From Leptotrichia sp. oral taxon 498 (GTDB lineage: Bacteria; Fusobacteriota; Fusobacteriia; Fusobacteriales; Leptotrichiaceae), in assembly GCF_002240055.1 (NCBI RefSeq), contig NZ_CP016753.1, forward strand, positions 558,001 to 622,000: 64,000 bases of DNA. The letters run 5' to 3'. The first letter of the stretch is position 1; each line of letters starts with the position of its first letter. Of this stretch, positions 56,217 to 64,000 are shown in pieces. Under the pieces are notes generated by a model that did no database searches, had not been told where the DNA came from, and worked only from the letters and a program-made list of their open reading frames with translations. Both the position numbers and the translations under genes were made by a program.

Positions 56217-56242
56217 TTAAAGGCCTCCTTTCGTTAATTTAC

Positions 56243-56515
56243 TTATTTTTTAGCTTTTTTTGCATCTTTTCCGTGTCCATAGAAAGTTCTAGTTGGTGCA
56301 AATTCACCTAACTTATGTCCTACCATTTCCTCAGTTACATATACAGGTATATGTTTTTTACCATTGTACACAGCAAATGTGTGTCCGATAAATTGAGGGA
56401 ATATAGTTGATCTTCTTGACCATGTTTTAATAACTTGTTTTTTTTCTCCTAATGCTTCAACTTTTTCTAATAAATATGCATCAACAAAAGGTCCTTTTTT
56501 TAATGAACGAGCCAT
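56243..56515 (-). CDS. rpsS: 30S ribosomal protein S19
   Basis: 90 residues from ATG 56515 ([12 protein letters not shown]), seven or eight bases after AAGGAGG; an ATG at 56548 would add an unrelated tail. [33 protein letters not shown] and [11 protein letters not shown] are typical. It sits in the head of the small subunit. Confidence 0.97.
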   Translation of the reverse strand: MARSLKKGPFVDAYLLEKVEALGEKKQVIKTWSRRSTIFPQFIGHTFAVYNGKKHIPVYVTEEMVGHKLGEFAPTRTFYGHGKDAKKAKK

Positions 56516-56624
56516 TCTTTCCTCCTTTATCAAATTTTCTAAACTCATAAAAATGACGCTTACACACCATAAAATAATATTTCAGATGCGTTAAGCAACA
56601 TTTTCATCTAATATCATTATAATA

Positions 56625-57452
56625 CTATTTTTTTCTTCTTCTAACAATAAATTTATCACTAGGTTTTTTACCTCTAGTTTTCTTCCCAAGAGTTGGTTTA
56701 CCCCAAGGTGTAACTGGCGATTTTCTACCTATTGGAGATCTTCCTTCTCCTCCTCCATGTGGGTGATCCACAGGGTTCATTACTGACCCTCTAACATGAG
56801 GTTTTCTTCCTAAGTGTCTATTTCTTCCGGCTTTACCTAATGATACCAATGAATGTTCAGAATTCCCTACTGTTCCAATTGTCGCCATACATTCTTTGTG
56901 AATTAATCTTAATTCTCCTGATGGTAATTCTACGTGGCAGTAAGTTCCTTCTTTTGCAACAAGTCTTGCAGCTGTTCCTGCAGATCTTGCCAACTGTCCA
57001 CCTTTACCAGGCATAAGTTCTACATTGTGAATTACAGTCCCAATTGGTAAATTTTTCAATTTCAAAGCATTTCCCGGTTTGATATCAACATTTTCTCCAG
57101 CTATTACTGTATCACCTTTTTTCAATCCGTTTGGAGCTAAGATATATCTTTTTTCTCCATCAACATAGTGTAACAATGCAATGTTTGCAGTTCTGTTTGG
57201 ATCATATTCAAGAGTCGCAACTTTTGCAGGCACTCCAATTTTATTTCTTTTCCAGTCGATTACTCTATATAATCTTTTATGTCCTTTATGTCTGTTTCTT
57301 CCTGTTCTATGTCCGTAGTTGTCAATTCCATATGAAGAATTTAATGGCTCAACTAAAGATTTTTCAGGTCTTACTTTATCTAATTCATTATTAACTAATA
57401 TCGACATATGCCTTGTCCCACTAGTTATTGGTTTTAACTTTTTAATTGGCAT
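56625..57452 (-). CDS. rplB: 50S ribosomal protein L2
   Basis: 275 residues. [42 protein letters not shown]-type [17 protein letters not shown] and [20 protein letters not shown], with the His near the peptidyl-transferase centre. A 150-base gap and an extended -10 lie before it, so it may be read also from an internal promoter. Confidence 0.98.
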   Translation of the reverse strand: MPIKKLKPITSGTRHMSILVNNELDKVRPEKSLVEPLNSSYGIDNYGHRTGRNRHKGHKRLYRVIDWKRNKIGVPAKVATLEYDPNRTANIALLHYVDGEKRYILAPNGLKKGDTVIAGENVDIKPGNALKLKNLPIGTVIHNVELMPGKGGQLARSAGTAARLVAKEGTYCHVELPSGELRLIHKECMATIGTVGNSEHSLVSLGKAGRNRHLGRKPHVRGSVMNPVDHPHGGGEGRSPIGRKSPVTPWGKPTLGKKTRGKKPSDKFIVRRRKK

Positions 57453-57509
57453 AACTTTTTTTACCTCTTTTCTTTTATAATTTCTCTAAATTTTTTAAAT
57501 ATTGTATGT

Positions 57510-57518
57510 ATTATAACA
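57510..57518 (-). promoter_or_regulatory. Possible internal promoter before rplB
   Basis: Coding-strand TGTTATAAT (extended -10, 57518-57510), 58 bases upstream of the rplB ATG, in the only gap over 110 bases within the S10 part. No good -35 is visible; TTGTGG is 20 bases upstream. Confidence 0.4.
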
Positions 57519-57602
57519 TTTTTTTAAAATAATTTCCACAAAAAAATTATAAAATTTTTATTTATTTAAAATTTTATTTTTTAAAAATTATTTTAAATCT
57601 TT

Positions 57603-57887
57603 TTATCCTTCGTAAGCTGAGATAGTTTCTCCATCTTTTAATTTAACAATTGCTTTTTTAATAGCTGGAGTTTTATACATAGACATTCTAAATCTTTCAG
57701 ATTTTGGTTTAATGTTCAATGTATTTACACCTTTAACTTTTACATTAAATAATTTTTCTACAGCTTCTTTTATTTGGATTTTGTTTGCTCTTTTATCTAC
57801 GATAAAAACATATTCATTGTTTTCTAATAAAGTTCTTGCTTTTTCTGTATTAATTACAGGTTTTTTGATTATATCAGTAATATGCAT
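57603..57887 (-). CDS. rplW: 50S ribosomal protein L23
   Basis: 94 residues. IIKKPVINTEKARTLLENNEYVFIVDKRANKIQIKEAVEKLF and VKGVNTLNIKPK are family blocks. L23 is the dock for trigger factor and SRP at the tunnel exit. Its ATG overlaps the rplD stop by one base (TAATG). Confidence 0.96.
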   Translation of the reverse strand: MHITDIIKKPVINTEKARTLLENNEYVFIVDKRANKIQIKEAVEKLFNVKVKGVNTLNIKPKSERFRMSMYKTPAIKKAIVKLKDGETISAYEG

Positions 57888-58531
57888 TACGCTAACACCT
57901 CCTCGATAGTTGCTAGTGCTTCTTTTGTAAGAACTACTTTATCTTGTTTAATTAACCAGTAAATATTTAATTCTCTCGTACTAATTGTAGTAACTTTTTC
58001 AATATTTCTAGTAGATAGTTCTACAGAATAATCTCTATCAAAGTTTTCTGAATCAAAACTTACTACGAATAATTGCTTCAATCCATCAAAATTTAAAGCT
58101 TTTGCAAAGTTTATAAATGTTTTAGTTTTTGGTGTTTCTAATGTGAAATCATCCAATACAATTACATTTCCTTCGTTAATTTTTGTAGCTAATGCAGATT
58201 TTAAAGCTAATTTTCTAACTTTCTTATTAACTTTTTTAGCATAACTTCTTGGTTTTGGTCCGTGAGTAACTCCTCCACCTACCATGTGTGGCGCTCTTGT
58301 TGACCCTTGTCTAGCTCTTCCTGTTCCTTTTTGTCTGAAGGGTTTTCTTCCTCCACCTCTTACTTCTGCTCTAGTTTTTGTTGATGCAGTTCCTTGTCTA
58401 GCTTCCGCTAATTCTGCAACTAAAACTTCGTGCATTACATTTTTATTTGGTTCAATTCCAAAAATTTCGTTGTTTACTTCTACAGTTCCTGCTTGTGAAC
58501 CGTCTAATTTGTATATGTTTAAAACTGGCAT
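57887..58531 (-). CDS. rplD: 50S ribosomal protein L4
   Basis: 214 residues. [44 protein letters not shown] is the long tunnel loop, unchanged in length. L4 of enteric bacteria represses the S10 operon by binding its leader; whether it does so here is unknown. GGAGG before ATG. Confidence 0.97.
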   Translation of the reverse strand: MPVLNIYKLDGSQAGTVEVNNEIFGIEPNKNVMHEVLVAELAEARQGTASTKTRAEVRGGGRKPFRQKGTGRARQGSTRAPHMVGGGVTHGPKPRSYAKKVNKKVRKLALKSALATKINEGNVIVLDDFTLETPKTKTFINFAKALNFDGLKQLFVVSFDSENFDRDYSVELSTRNIEKVTTISTRELNIYWLIKQDKVVLTKEALATIEEVLA

Positions 58532-58557
58532 TTTATCCTCCTCTCTTTCCTACTTAA

Positions 58558-59184
58558 TTAATATTTTTTTACTGCTTTTTTTATTATTAAAAATCCGTTT
58601 TTAGGTCCTGGAACCGCACCTTTTACTAATAAAAGGTTATTTTCTACATCAAATTTAACAACCTGCAAGTTTTGAACTGTAACTTTTTCAGCTCCCAATC
58701 TTCCAGCCATTTTTTTACCTTTAGGTACATTACTGTTTGAAGCGGCACCCCCGGCATTTGATCCTCCAAGTCTATGGTTTCTCGAAACCCCGTGTGAAGC
58801 TCTGTTTCCACCAAAGTTATGTCTTTTCATAACTCCAGCAGTTCCTTTACCTTTTGAAGTTCCTGTAATATCAATAAATTCAATTCCTTCTAAAACATCT
58901 AATTTAATTTCTTGTCCCAATGAAAATTCTTGTGGATTTTCAACTTTAAATTCTCTTAAGAATCTTTTTGGAGTAATTCCAGCTTTTTTGAAAACTCCTA
59001 ATTCTGGTTTAGTTGTATTTTTTTCTTTTTTATCTCCATATGCTAAAGTTATAGCGTTATATCCTTCTTTTTCAACTGTCTTGATTTGTGTTACAAAGTT
59101 TGTTCCAGCTTCAATTACTGTAACTGGGATTAATTGTTCATTTTCAAAAATTTGAGTCATTCCGACTTTTTTTCCTAATATCAT
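58558..59184 (-). CDS. rplC: 50S ribosomal protein L3
   Basis: 208 residues. MILGKKVGMTQIFE, TGTSKGKGTAGVMKRHNFGGNRASHG and HRLGGSNAGGAASNSNVPKGKKMAGRLG. The last carries the loop near the peptidyl-transferase centre. AAGGAGG before ATG. Confidence 0.97.
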   Translation of the reverse strand: MILGKKVGMTQIFENEQLIPVTVIEAGTNFVTQIKTVEKEGYNAITLAYGDKKEKNTTKPELGVFKKAGITPKRFLREFKVENPQEFSLGQEIKLDVLEGIEFIDITGTSKGKGTAGVMKRHNFGGNRASHGVSRNHRLGGSNAGGAASNSNVPKGKKMAGRLGAEKVTVQNLQVVKFDVENNLLLVKGAVPGPKNGFLIIKKAVKKY

Positions 59185-59239
59185 TTTTTACTTTTCCTCC
59201 TTAATATATTGGTTGAGTTTACCCCAACTTGTACTAAGC

Positions 59240-59545
59240 TTACGATTGCTTAATTTCAACTCCCACACCTGATGGTAAGTTCAATGATGCCAACGCATTT
59301 ACGATTTGTTGATTAGAGTTTTTAATTTCTACAAATCTTCTATGAATTCTCATTTCAAATTGTTCTCTTGAATCTTTGTTCACATGAACAGATCTTAAAA
59401 CTGTATATTTTTTGATTTTTGTAGGCAACGGAAGTGGTCCTGCTAATTGTGAACCATTCTTTTTAGCTACTTCTGCAATTTTTTTAGCAGATTGGTCTAA
59501 CAATTTATGATCGTAAGATTGAAGATATATTCTTAATTTATCCAA
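59240..59545 (-). CDS. rpsJ: 30S ribosomal protein S10
   Basis: 101 residues from TTG 59545, which follows AGGAGG by eight bases and gives (M)DKLRIYLQSYDHKLLD. An ATG at 59614 would add 23 unrelated residues from the leader. GPLPLPTKIKKYTVLRSVHVNKDSREQFE is the S10 loop. The TTG start in such a highly made protein is unusual. Confidence 0.95.
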   Translation of the reverse strand: MDKLRIYLQSYDHKLLDQSAKKIAEVAKKNGSQLAGPLPLPTKIKKYTVLRSVHVNKDSREQFEMRIHRRFVEIKNSNQQIVNALASLNLPSGVGVEIKQS

Positions 59546-59611
59546 TTTTTTTCCTCCTATTTTTATAAAACACTTTTCAAAGTTACAAAATCTTTTTTTA
59601 TTATTGGATTC

Positions 59612-59646
59612 CAAAGGAATAAGAAAATATTTCTCCCAGTCCTTTG
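59612..59646 (-). promoter_or_regulatory. Stem-loop in the tuf-rpsJ gap
   Basis: CAAAGGA and TCCTTTG arms (59646-59640 and 59618-59612 on the coding strand) with an inner AGAAA/TTTCT pairing. It lies between the tuf stop and the rpsJ start, without a U-run. It may act as leader structure or mRNA end-protection. Confidence 0.5.
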
Positions 59647-59672
59647 AAATTTTATTTTATTAAATTAATCAA

Positions 59673-60854
59673 TTATTTAGTAATAGTTGCAACAACTCCT
59701 GAAGCTACTGTTCTTCCACCTTCTCTTATCGCAAATCTTAGTCCTTCTTCCATTGCAATTGGGTGAATCAATTCCACTGTCATTTCAATGTTATCTCCAG
59801 GCATTACCATTTCTACACCTTCTGGCAGGTTTACTTCTCCTGTAATGTCAGTTGTTCTGAAATAGAACTGTGGTTTGTATCCTGTGAAGAATGGAGTATG
59901 TCTTCCTCCTTCATCTTTTGTAAGTACATATACTTCTGACTTGAATCCTGTATGTGGAGTGATTGTTCCTGGTTTTGCAAGTACTTGTCCTCTTTCCACT
60001 TCTTCCTTCTTAGTTCCTCTTAACAATGCTCCTATATTATCTCCAGCTTGTCCTGAATCCAATAATTTTCTGAACATTTCTACTCCTGTTACTGTTGTTT
60101 TTGAAGTTGGCTTGATTCCTACGATTTCTACTTCTTCCCCAACTTTTACTACTCCTCTTTCTACTCTTCCTGTTACTACTGTCCCTCTTCCTGTAATTGT
60201 GAACACATCTTCAATTGGCATAAGGAATGGCTGATCAACTGGTCTTTCTGGTGTTGGAATGTAATCATCCACTGCATCCATTAGTTCCATTATTGCGTCT
60301 ACCCATTTTTGTTCCCCATTTAATGCTCCTAATGAAGATCCTTTGATTACTGGTACATCGTCTCCAGGGAATCCGTATTCATTTAATAATTCTCTTACTT
60401 CCATTTCTACTAGTTCTAGTAATTCTTCGTCGTCTACCATATCTACTTTATTCAAGTATACTACGATATAAGGTACACCTACTTGTCTTGCAAGCAAGAT
60501 GTGTTCTCTTGTCTGAGGCATTGGACCGTCAGCTGCCGATACTACTAGGATAGCTCCATCCATTTGAGCCGCTCCTGTGATCATGTTTTTTACATAATCC
60601 GCGTGTCCTGGGCAGTCTACGTGAGCATAGTGTCTTTTTGCAGTTTCGTACTCAATATGAGCTGTGTTAATTGTGATTCCTCTTTCTCTTTCTTCAGGAG
60701 CTTGGTCAATGTTTTCAAAATCAACTTTTTCAGCTAATCCTTTTTCAGATAATACTTTTGAAATTGCTGCTGTTGTTGTCTTTCCGTGGTCAACGTGACC
60801 AATTGTTCCTATGTTTACGTGTGGTTTACTTCTCTCAAATTTAGCTTTTGCCAT
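59673..60854 (-). CDS. tuf: Elongation factor Tu
   Basis: 393 residues. G1 GHVDHGKT (19-26), G2 [14 protein letters not shown]3 DCPGHADY, G4 NKVD and G5 GSSLGALNG. It carries aminoacyl-tRNA to the ribosome. The C-terminal part with [21 protein letters not shown] is standard. Codon choice is restricted, as expected for a very highly expressed gene. Confidence 0.99.
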   Translation of the reverse strand: MAKAKFERSKPHVNIGTIGHVDHGKTTTAAISKVLSEKGLAEKVDFENIDQAPEERERGITINTAHIEYETAKRHYAHVDCPGHADYVKNMITGAAQMDGAILVVSAADGPMPQTREHILLARQVGVPYIVVYLNKVDMVDDEELLELVEMEVRELLNEYGFPGDDVPVIKGSSLGALNGEQKWVDAIMELMDAVDDYIPTPERPVDQPFLMPIEDVFTITGRGTVVTGRVERGVVKVGEEVEIVGIKPTSKTTVTGVEMFRKLLDSGQAGDNIGALLRGTKKEEVERGQVLAKPGTITPHTGFKSEVYVLTKDEGGRHTPFFTGYKPQFYFRTTDITGEVNLPEGVEMVMPGDNIEMTVELIHPIAMEEGLRFAIREGGRTVASGVVATITK

Positions 60855-60929
60855 CTTTCTCTTTTTCCTCCATATTTTTTTTAGATTTCTTTTAATTTTT
60901 TTCTTTTATTTATTTTGTTTTGTTTTACT

Positions 60930-63014
60930 TTACTTTCCTTGTCTTTCATCAATAACTTGTTGTGCAATATTTTTAGGCACTTCTACATATTTTTCAAATT
61001 CCATTGAATATGAAGCTCTTCCTTGAGTTTTTGATCTTAAGTCAGTTGCATATCCAAACATTTGAGCTAATGGTACTTGTGCATCAATAATTTTTGCATT
61101 ATTTCTGTCAGTCATTCCTGAAACTTGTCCACGTCTTGCATTTAAATCTCCGATTACATCTCCCATATATTCTTCTGGTGTTGTAACTTCCACTTTAAAA
61201 ATTGGCTCCAATAATACTGGATTTGCAGCTCTTAGAGCTTTTTTGATTGCCATTGATCCAGCAATTTTAAACGCCATTTCTGATGAATCGACTTCGTGGT
61301 AAGATCCGTCGTATAATGTAACTTTTACATCTTGAACTGGGTATCCAGCAACTACTCCTGCTTCTAGTGCTTCCTGAATACCTTTGTCTACAGCTGGAAT
61401 ATATTCTCTTGGAATAGCTCCTCCTGTAATCTGGTTAATAAATTCATAACCTTTATCTGGATTTGCTTCAACTTTCATCTTAACATGTCCATATTGTCCA
61501 CGTCCTCCTGATTGTTTAGCATATTTTTCTTCAACATCTGCTGCACCATTGATTGTTTCTCTGTATGCAACTTGTGGTTTACCTACATTTGCTTCAACTT
61601 TAAATTCTCTCTTCATTCTGTCTACAATGATTTCCAAATGTAATTCTCCCATTCCTGAAATCAATGTTTGACCAGTTTCCTGATTAGTTGTAACTTTAAA
61701 TGTCGGATCTTCTTCAGCAAGTTTTGAAAGCGCTGTTCCCATTTTTTCTTGGTCAGCTTTTGTTTTTGGTTCAACAGCTATTTGAATAACTGTATCAGGG
61801 AATTCCATTTTTTCTAGAATAATTGGAGCATTTTCATCACACAATGTATCTCCAGTTGTAGTATCTTTCAATCCAACTGCAGCTGCAATATCTCCAGAAT
61901 AAACTATATCAAGTTCCTCTCTCTTATTAGCATGCATCTGAAGTAATCTTCCCATTCTTTCTTTTTTACCTTTAGTTGAGTTTAATACATAAGAACCTTT
62001 TTCTAAAACCCCTGAATAAACTCTGAAGAATGATAATCTTCCAACAAATGGATCTGTAATGATTTTGAATGCCAATGCCGAGAATGGAGCGTCATCGCTA
62101 ATTTCTCTTTCCATTGGTTCTTCAGTTTTAGGATCTGTTCCTTTTACTTTTCCTTCGTTGATGTCAACTGGTGATGGCATATAAGCAACGATTGCGTCAA
62201 GTAATGGTTGAATTCCTTTGTTTTTAAATGCTGTTCCACATAATACAGGTACAACTGTTCCTTCAATTGTAGCAGTTCTTAATGCTTTTTTGATTTCTTC
62301 TTCTGTAATTTCTTCTCCACCGAAGTACTTTTCCATTAATTCATCATCAGTTTCAACTACAGATTCGATCATATGTTCTCTTGCTTCTTCAGCTTTTTCA
62401 GCTAATTCTGCTCTGATTTCAGTAATATCGTAATCTGCACCCATAGTTTCATCTTTAAACAAATATTCTTTCATTGTTACCAAGTCAATGATTCCTTCAA
62501 AATCATCTTCAGCTCCAATTGGTAATTGAATAGGTACACCATTTCCACCTAATTTTTCTTTAATATCATTTACACACATATCAAAATCTGCACCGACTCT
62601 GTCCATTTTGTTTAAAAATGCCATTCTTGGCACATTATACTTATCCGCTTGTCTCCAAACAGTTTCAGATTGCGGTTGCACTCCATCAACCGCAGAGAAC
62701 ACAGCAACTGAGCCATCTAATACTCTTAATGATCTTTCTACTTCTACAGTAAAGTCAACGTGTCCTGGTGTATCTATGATATTGATTCTGTGTTTATTCC
62801 AAAATGCAGTTGTTGCTGCTGATGTAATTGTGATTCCTCTTTCTTGTTCTTGTTCCATATAATCCATTGTAGCGGCTCCTTCGTGAACCTCTCCAATTTT
62901 ATGGTTAACTCCTGTATAGAATAAAATTCTTTCAGTAGTAGTTGTTTTTCCGGCATCAATATGAGCCATGATACCAATATTTCTGGTATCTTTCAAAGCA
63001 ACTTTTCTTGCCAT
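60930..63014 (-). CDS. fusA: Elongation factor G
   Basis: 694 residues. G1 AHIDAGKT (17-24), G2 [15 protein letters not shown]3 DTPGHVDF, G4 [10 protein letters not shown]. Domains II-V are complete ([41 protein letters not shown]). It drives tRNA-mRNA translocation. The start has a good AGGAGG. It is the single fusA in the window. Confidence 0.99.
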   Translation of the reverse strand: MARKVALKDTRNIGIMAHIDAGKTTTTERILFYTGVNHKIGEVHEGAATMDYMEQEQERGITITSAATTAFWNKHRINIIDTPGHVDFTVEVERSLRVLDGSVAVFSAVDGVQPQSETVWRQADKYNVPRMAFLNKMDRVGADFDMCVNDIKEKLGGNGVPIQLPIGAEDDFEGIIDLVTMKEYLFKDETMGADYDITEIRAELAEKAEEAREHMIESVVETDDELMEKYFGGEEITEEEIKKALRTATIEGTVVPVLCGTAFKNKGIQPLLDAIVAYMPSPVDINEGKVKGTDPKTEEPMEREISDDAPFSALAFKIITDPFVGRLSFFRVYSGVLEKGSYVLNSTKGKKERMGRLLQMHANKREELDIVYSGDIAAAVGLKDTTTGDTLCDENAPIILEKMEFPDTVIQIAVEPKTKADQEKMGTALSKLAEEDPTFKVTTNQETGQTLISGMGELHLEIIVDRMKREFKVEANVGKPQVAYRETINGAADVEEKYAKQSGGRGQYGHVKMKVEANPDKGYEFINQITGGAIPREYIPAVDKGIQEALEAGVVAGYPVQDVKVTLYDGSYHEVDSSEMAFKIAGSMAIKKALRAANPVLLEPIFKVEVTTPEEYMGDVIGDLNARRGQVSGMTDRNNAKIIDAQVPLAQMFGYATDLRSKTQGRASYSMEFEKYVEVPKNIAQQVIDERQGK

Positions 63015-63129
63015 TTAAGTTTTCCTCCTTAATTTATTAACAGTCTTTTGACCAAACAAAAAATTTTTTTACAAAAACTTTTAAAAGCTCTCTTAAATCT
63101 GCTATATCAAGAGATTTTTTATATGAAAA

Positions 63130-63612
<483 letters not shown>

Positions 63613-63637
63613 TTACTTTTTCAAAAAATTTAATTAT

Positions 63638-64000
63638 TTAGCTGCTGCCGGTTTTTTTGCACCGTATCTTGATCTACCCTGTTTTCTGTTTACAACTCCT
63701 GCTGTATCCAATGCTCCTCTGATTATTTTATATCTAACCCCTGGCAAATCTTTTGTTCTTCCTCCTCTTAAAAGAACGATACTGTGTTCTTGTAAGTTGT
63801 GTCCGATTCCTGGAATATAAGCAGTTACTTCAATTCCATTTACTAATTTAACCCTTGCTACTTTTCTTAACGCTGAGTTTGGTTTTTTAGGTGTAGTTGT
63901 ATATACTCTTACACAAACCCCTCTTTTTTGTGGATTACCTTTTAATGCAGGTGATTTTTTCTTTTTTTCAGTTGTACTTCTACCAAATCTTACTAATTGA
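63638..64000 (-). CDS. rpsL: 30S ribosomal protein S12 (5' end beyond the window)
   Basis: 120 residues are seen; only about the first five (MPTIN) lie past the right edge. [45 protein letters not shown] and [16 protein letters not shown] match S12. Lys in TTTPKKPNS and the second Lys in [10 protein letters not shown], sites of streptomycin-resistance mutations, have the wild-type residues. The gene ends with AAAK. It heads rpsL-rpsG-fusA-tuf. Confidence 0.96.

Overview
The window is AT-rich DNA (apart from the rRNA genes) from a fermentative, double-membraned bacterium. Gene content points to the Fusobacteriota, most likely Leptotrichiaceae and probably Leptotrichia. The pointers are a subtilisin-type autotransporter ending in an outer-membrane beta-barrel, a complete lac-PTS/tagatose-6-phosphate operon, FucO, BioY, and A/T-biased coding with many lysine and asparagine codons. 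This placement is inferred from gene content; a 16S search would settle it.

Layout. 1-1110 holds two damaged genes on the minus strand: a cold-shock-domain/nuclease-like gene broken at an A-run, and the edge of a P-loop gene with UGA inside its Walker A motif. 1139-9810 is mostly housekeeping on the minus strand (AcpH-like, HAD phosphatase, RluB-type pseudouridine synthase, ScpB, MreB, FtsK, DUF1304, Map, Adk). 10020-14252 runs on the plus strand (ManA, PatB/MalY, MsrA, FucO). BioY and the lipoprotein-autotransporter follow on minus. 18139-22017 is a plus-strand tetrapyrrole cluster (hemA-hemC-cobA/hemD) ending in acpS. 22250-31236 holds a LacI-family regulator and the complete lacR-lacABCDFEG block on minus. 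It has a recognisable promoter, a perfect palindromic operator candidate, a stem-loop before lacC and terminators at both ends. 31448-33025 carries an HSL-type hydrolase and an Ogg2-like DNA glycosylase. 33091-38036 is a minus-strand rRNA operon (16S-23S-5S-tRNA-Asn) with a textbook promoter and no tRNA in the 16S-23S spacer. 38064-48326 is mixed: a BglG-like regulator, tRNA-Gln, a parvulin-type lipoprotein, a membrane-anchored coiled-coil protein, UbiB, CapA, and a PhnC-PhnE-PhnE transporter without a binding protein. 48383-64000 is a fused str-S10-spc ribosomal block running from rpsL (cut by the window edge) to secY on minus. It includes a small rpmD and an rplR whose reading frame is broken at a 7-A run.

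How the genes work together. The lac block imports lactose as lactose-6-phosphate (LacFE), cleaves it (LacG) and sends galactose-6-phosphate through LacAB, LacC and LacD to triose phosphates. ManA and FucO fit the same sugar-fermenting life. The hem cluster leads from glutamyl-tRNA towards uroporphyrinogen III and precorrin-2. The ribosomal block ends at a terminator after secY. Its usual partners adk and map lie about 39 kb away, still together and in the same order.

No complete, clearly novel system is visible. The nearest candidate is the broken nuclease/P-loop pair at the left edge. Two independent A8-to-A7 frameshifts, one of them in an essential ribosomal protein gene, raise a choice between assembly error and transcriptional slippage that should be resolved before either gene is called dead.
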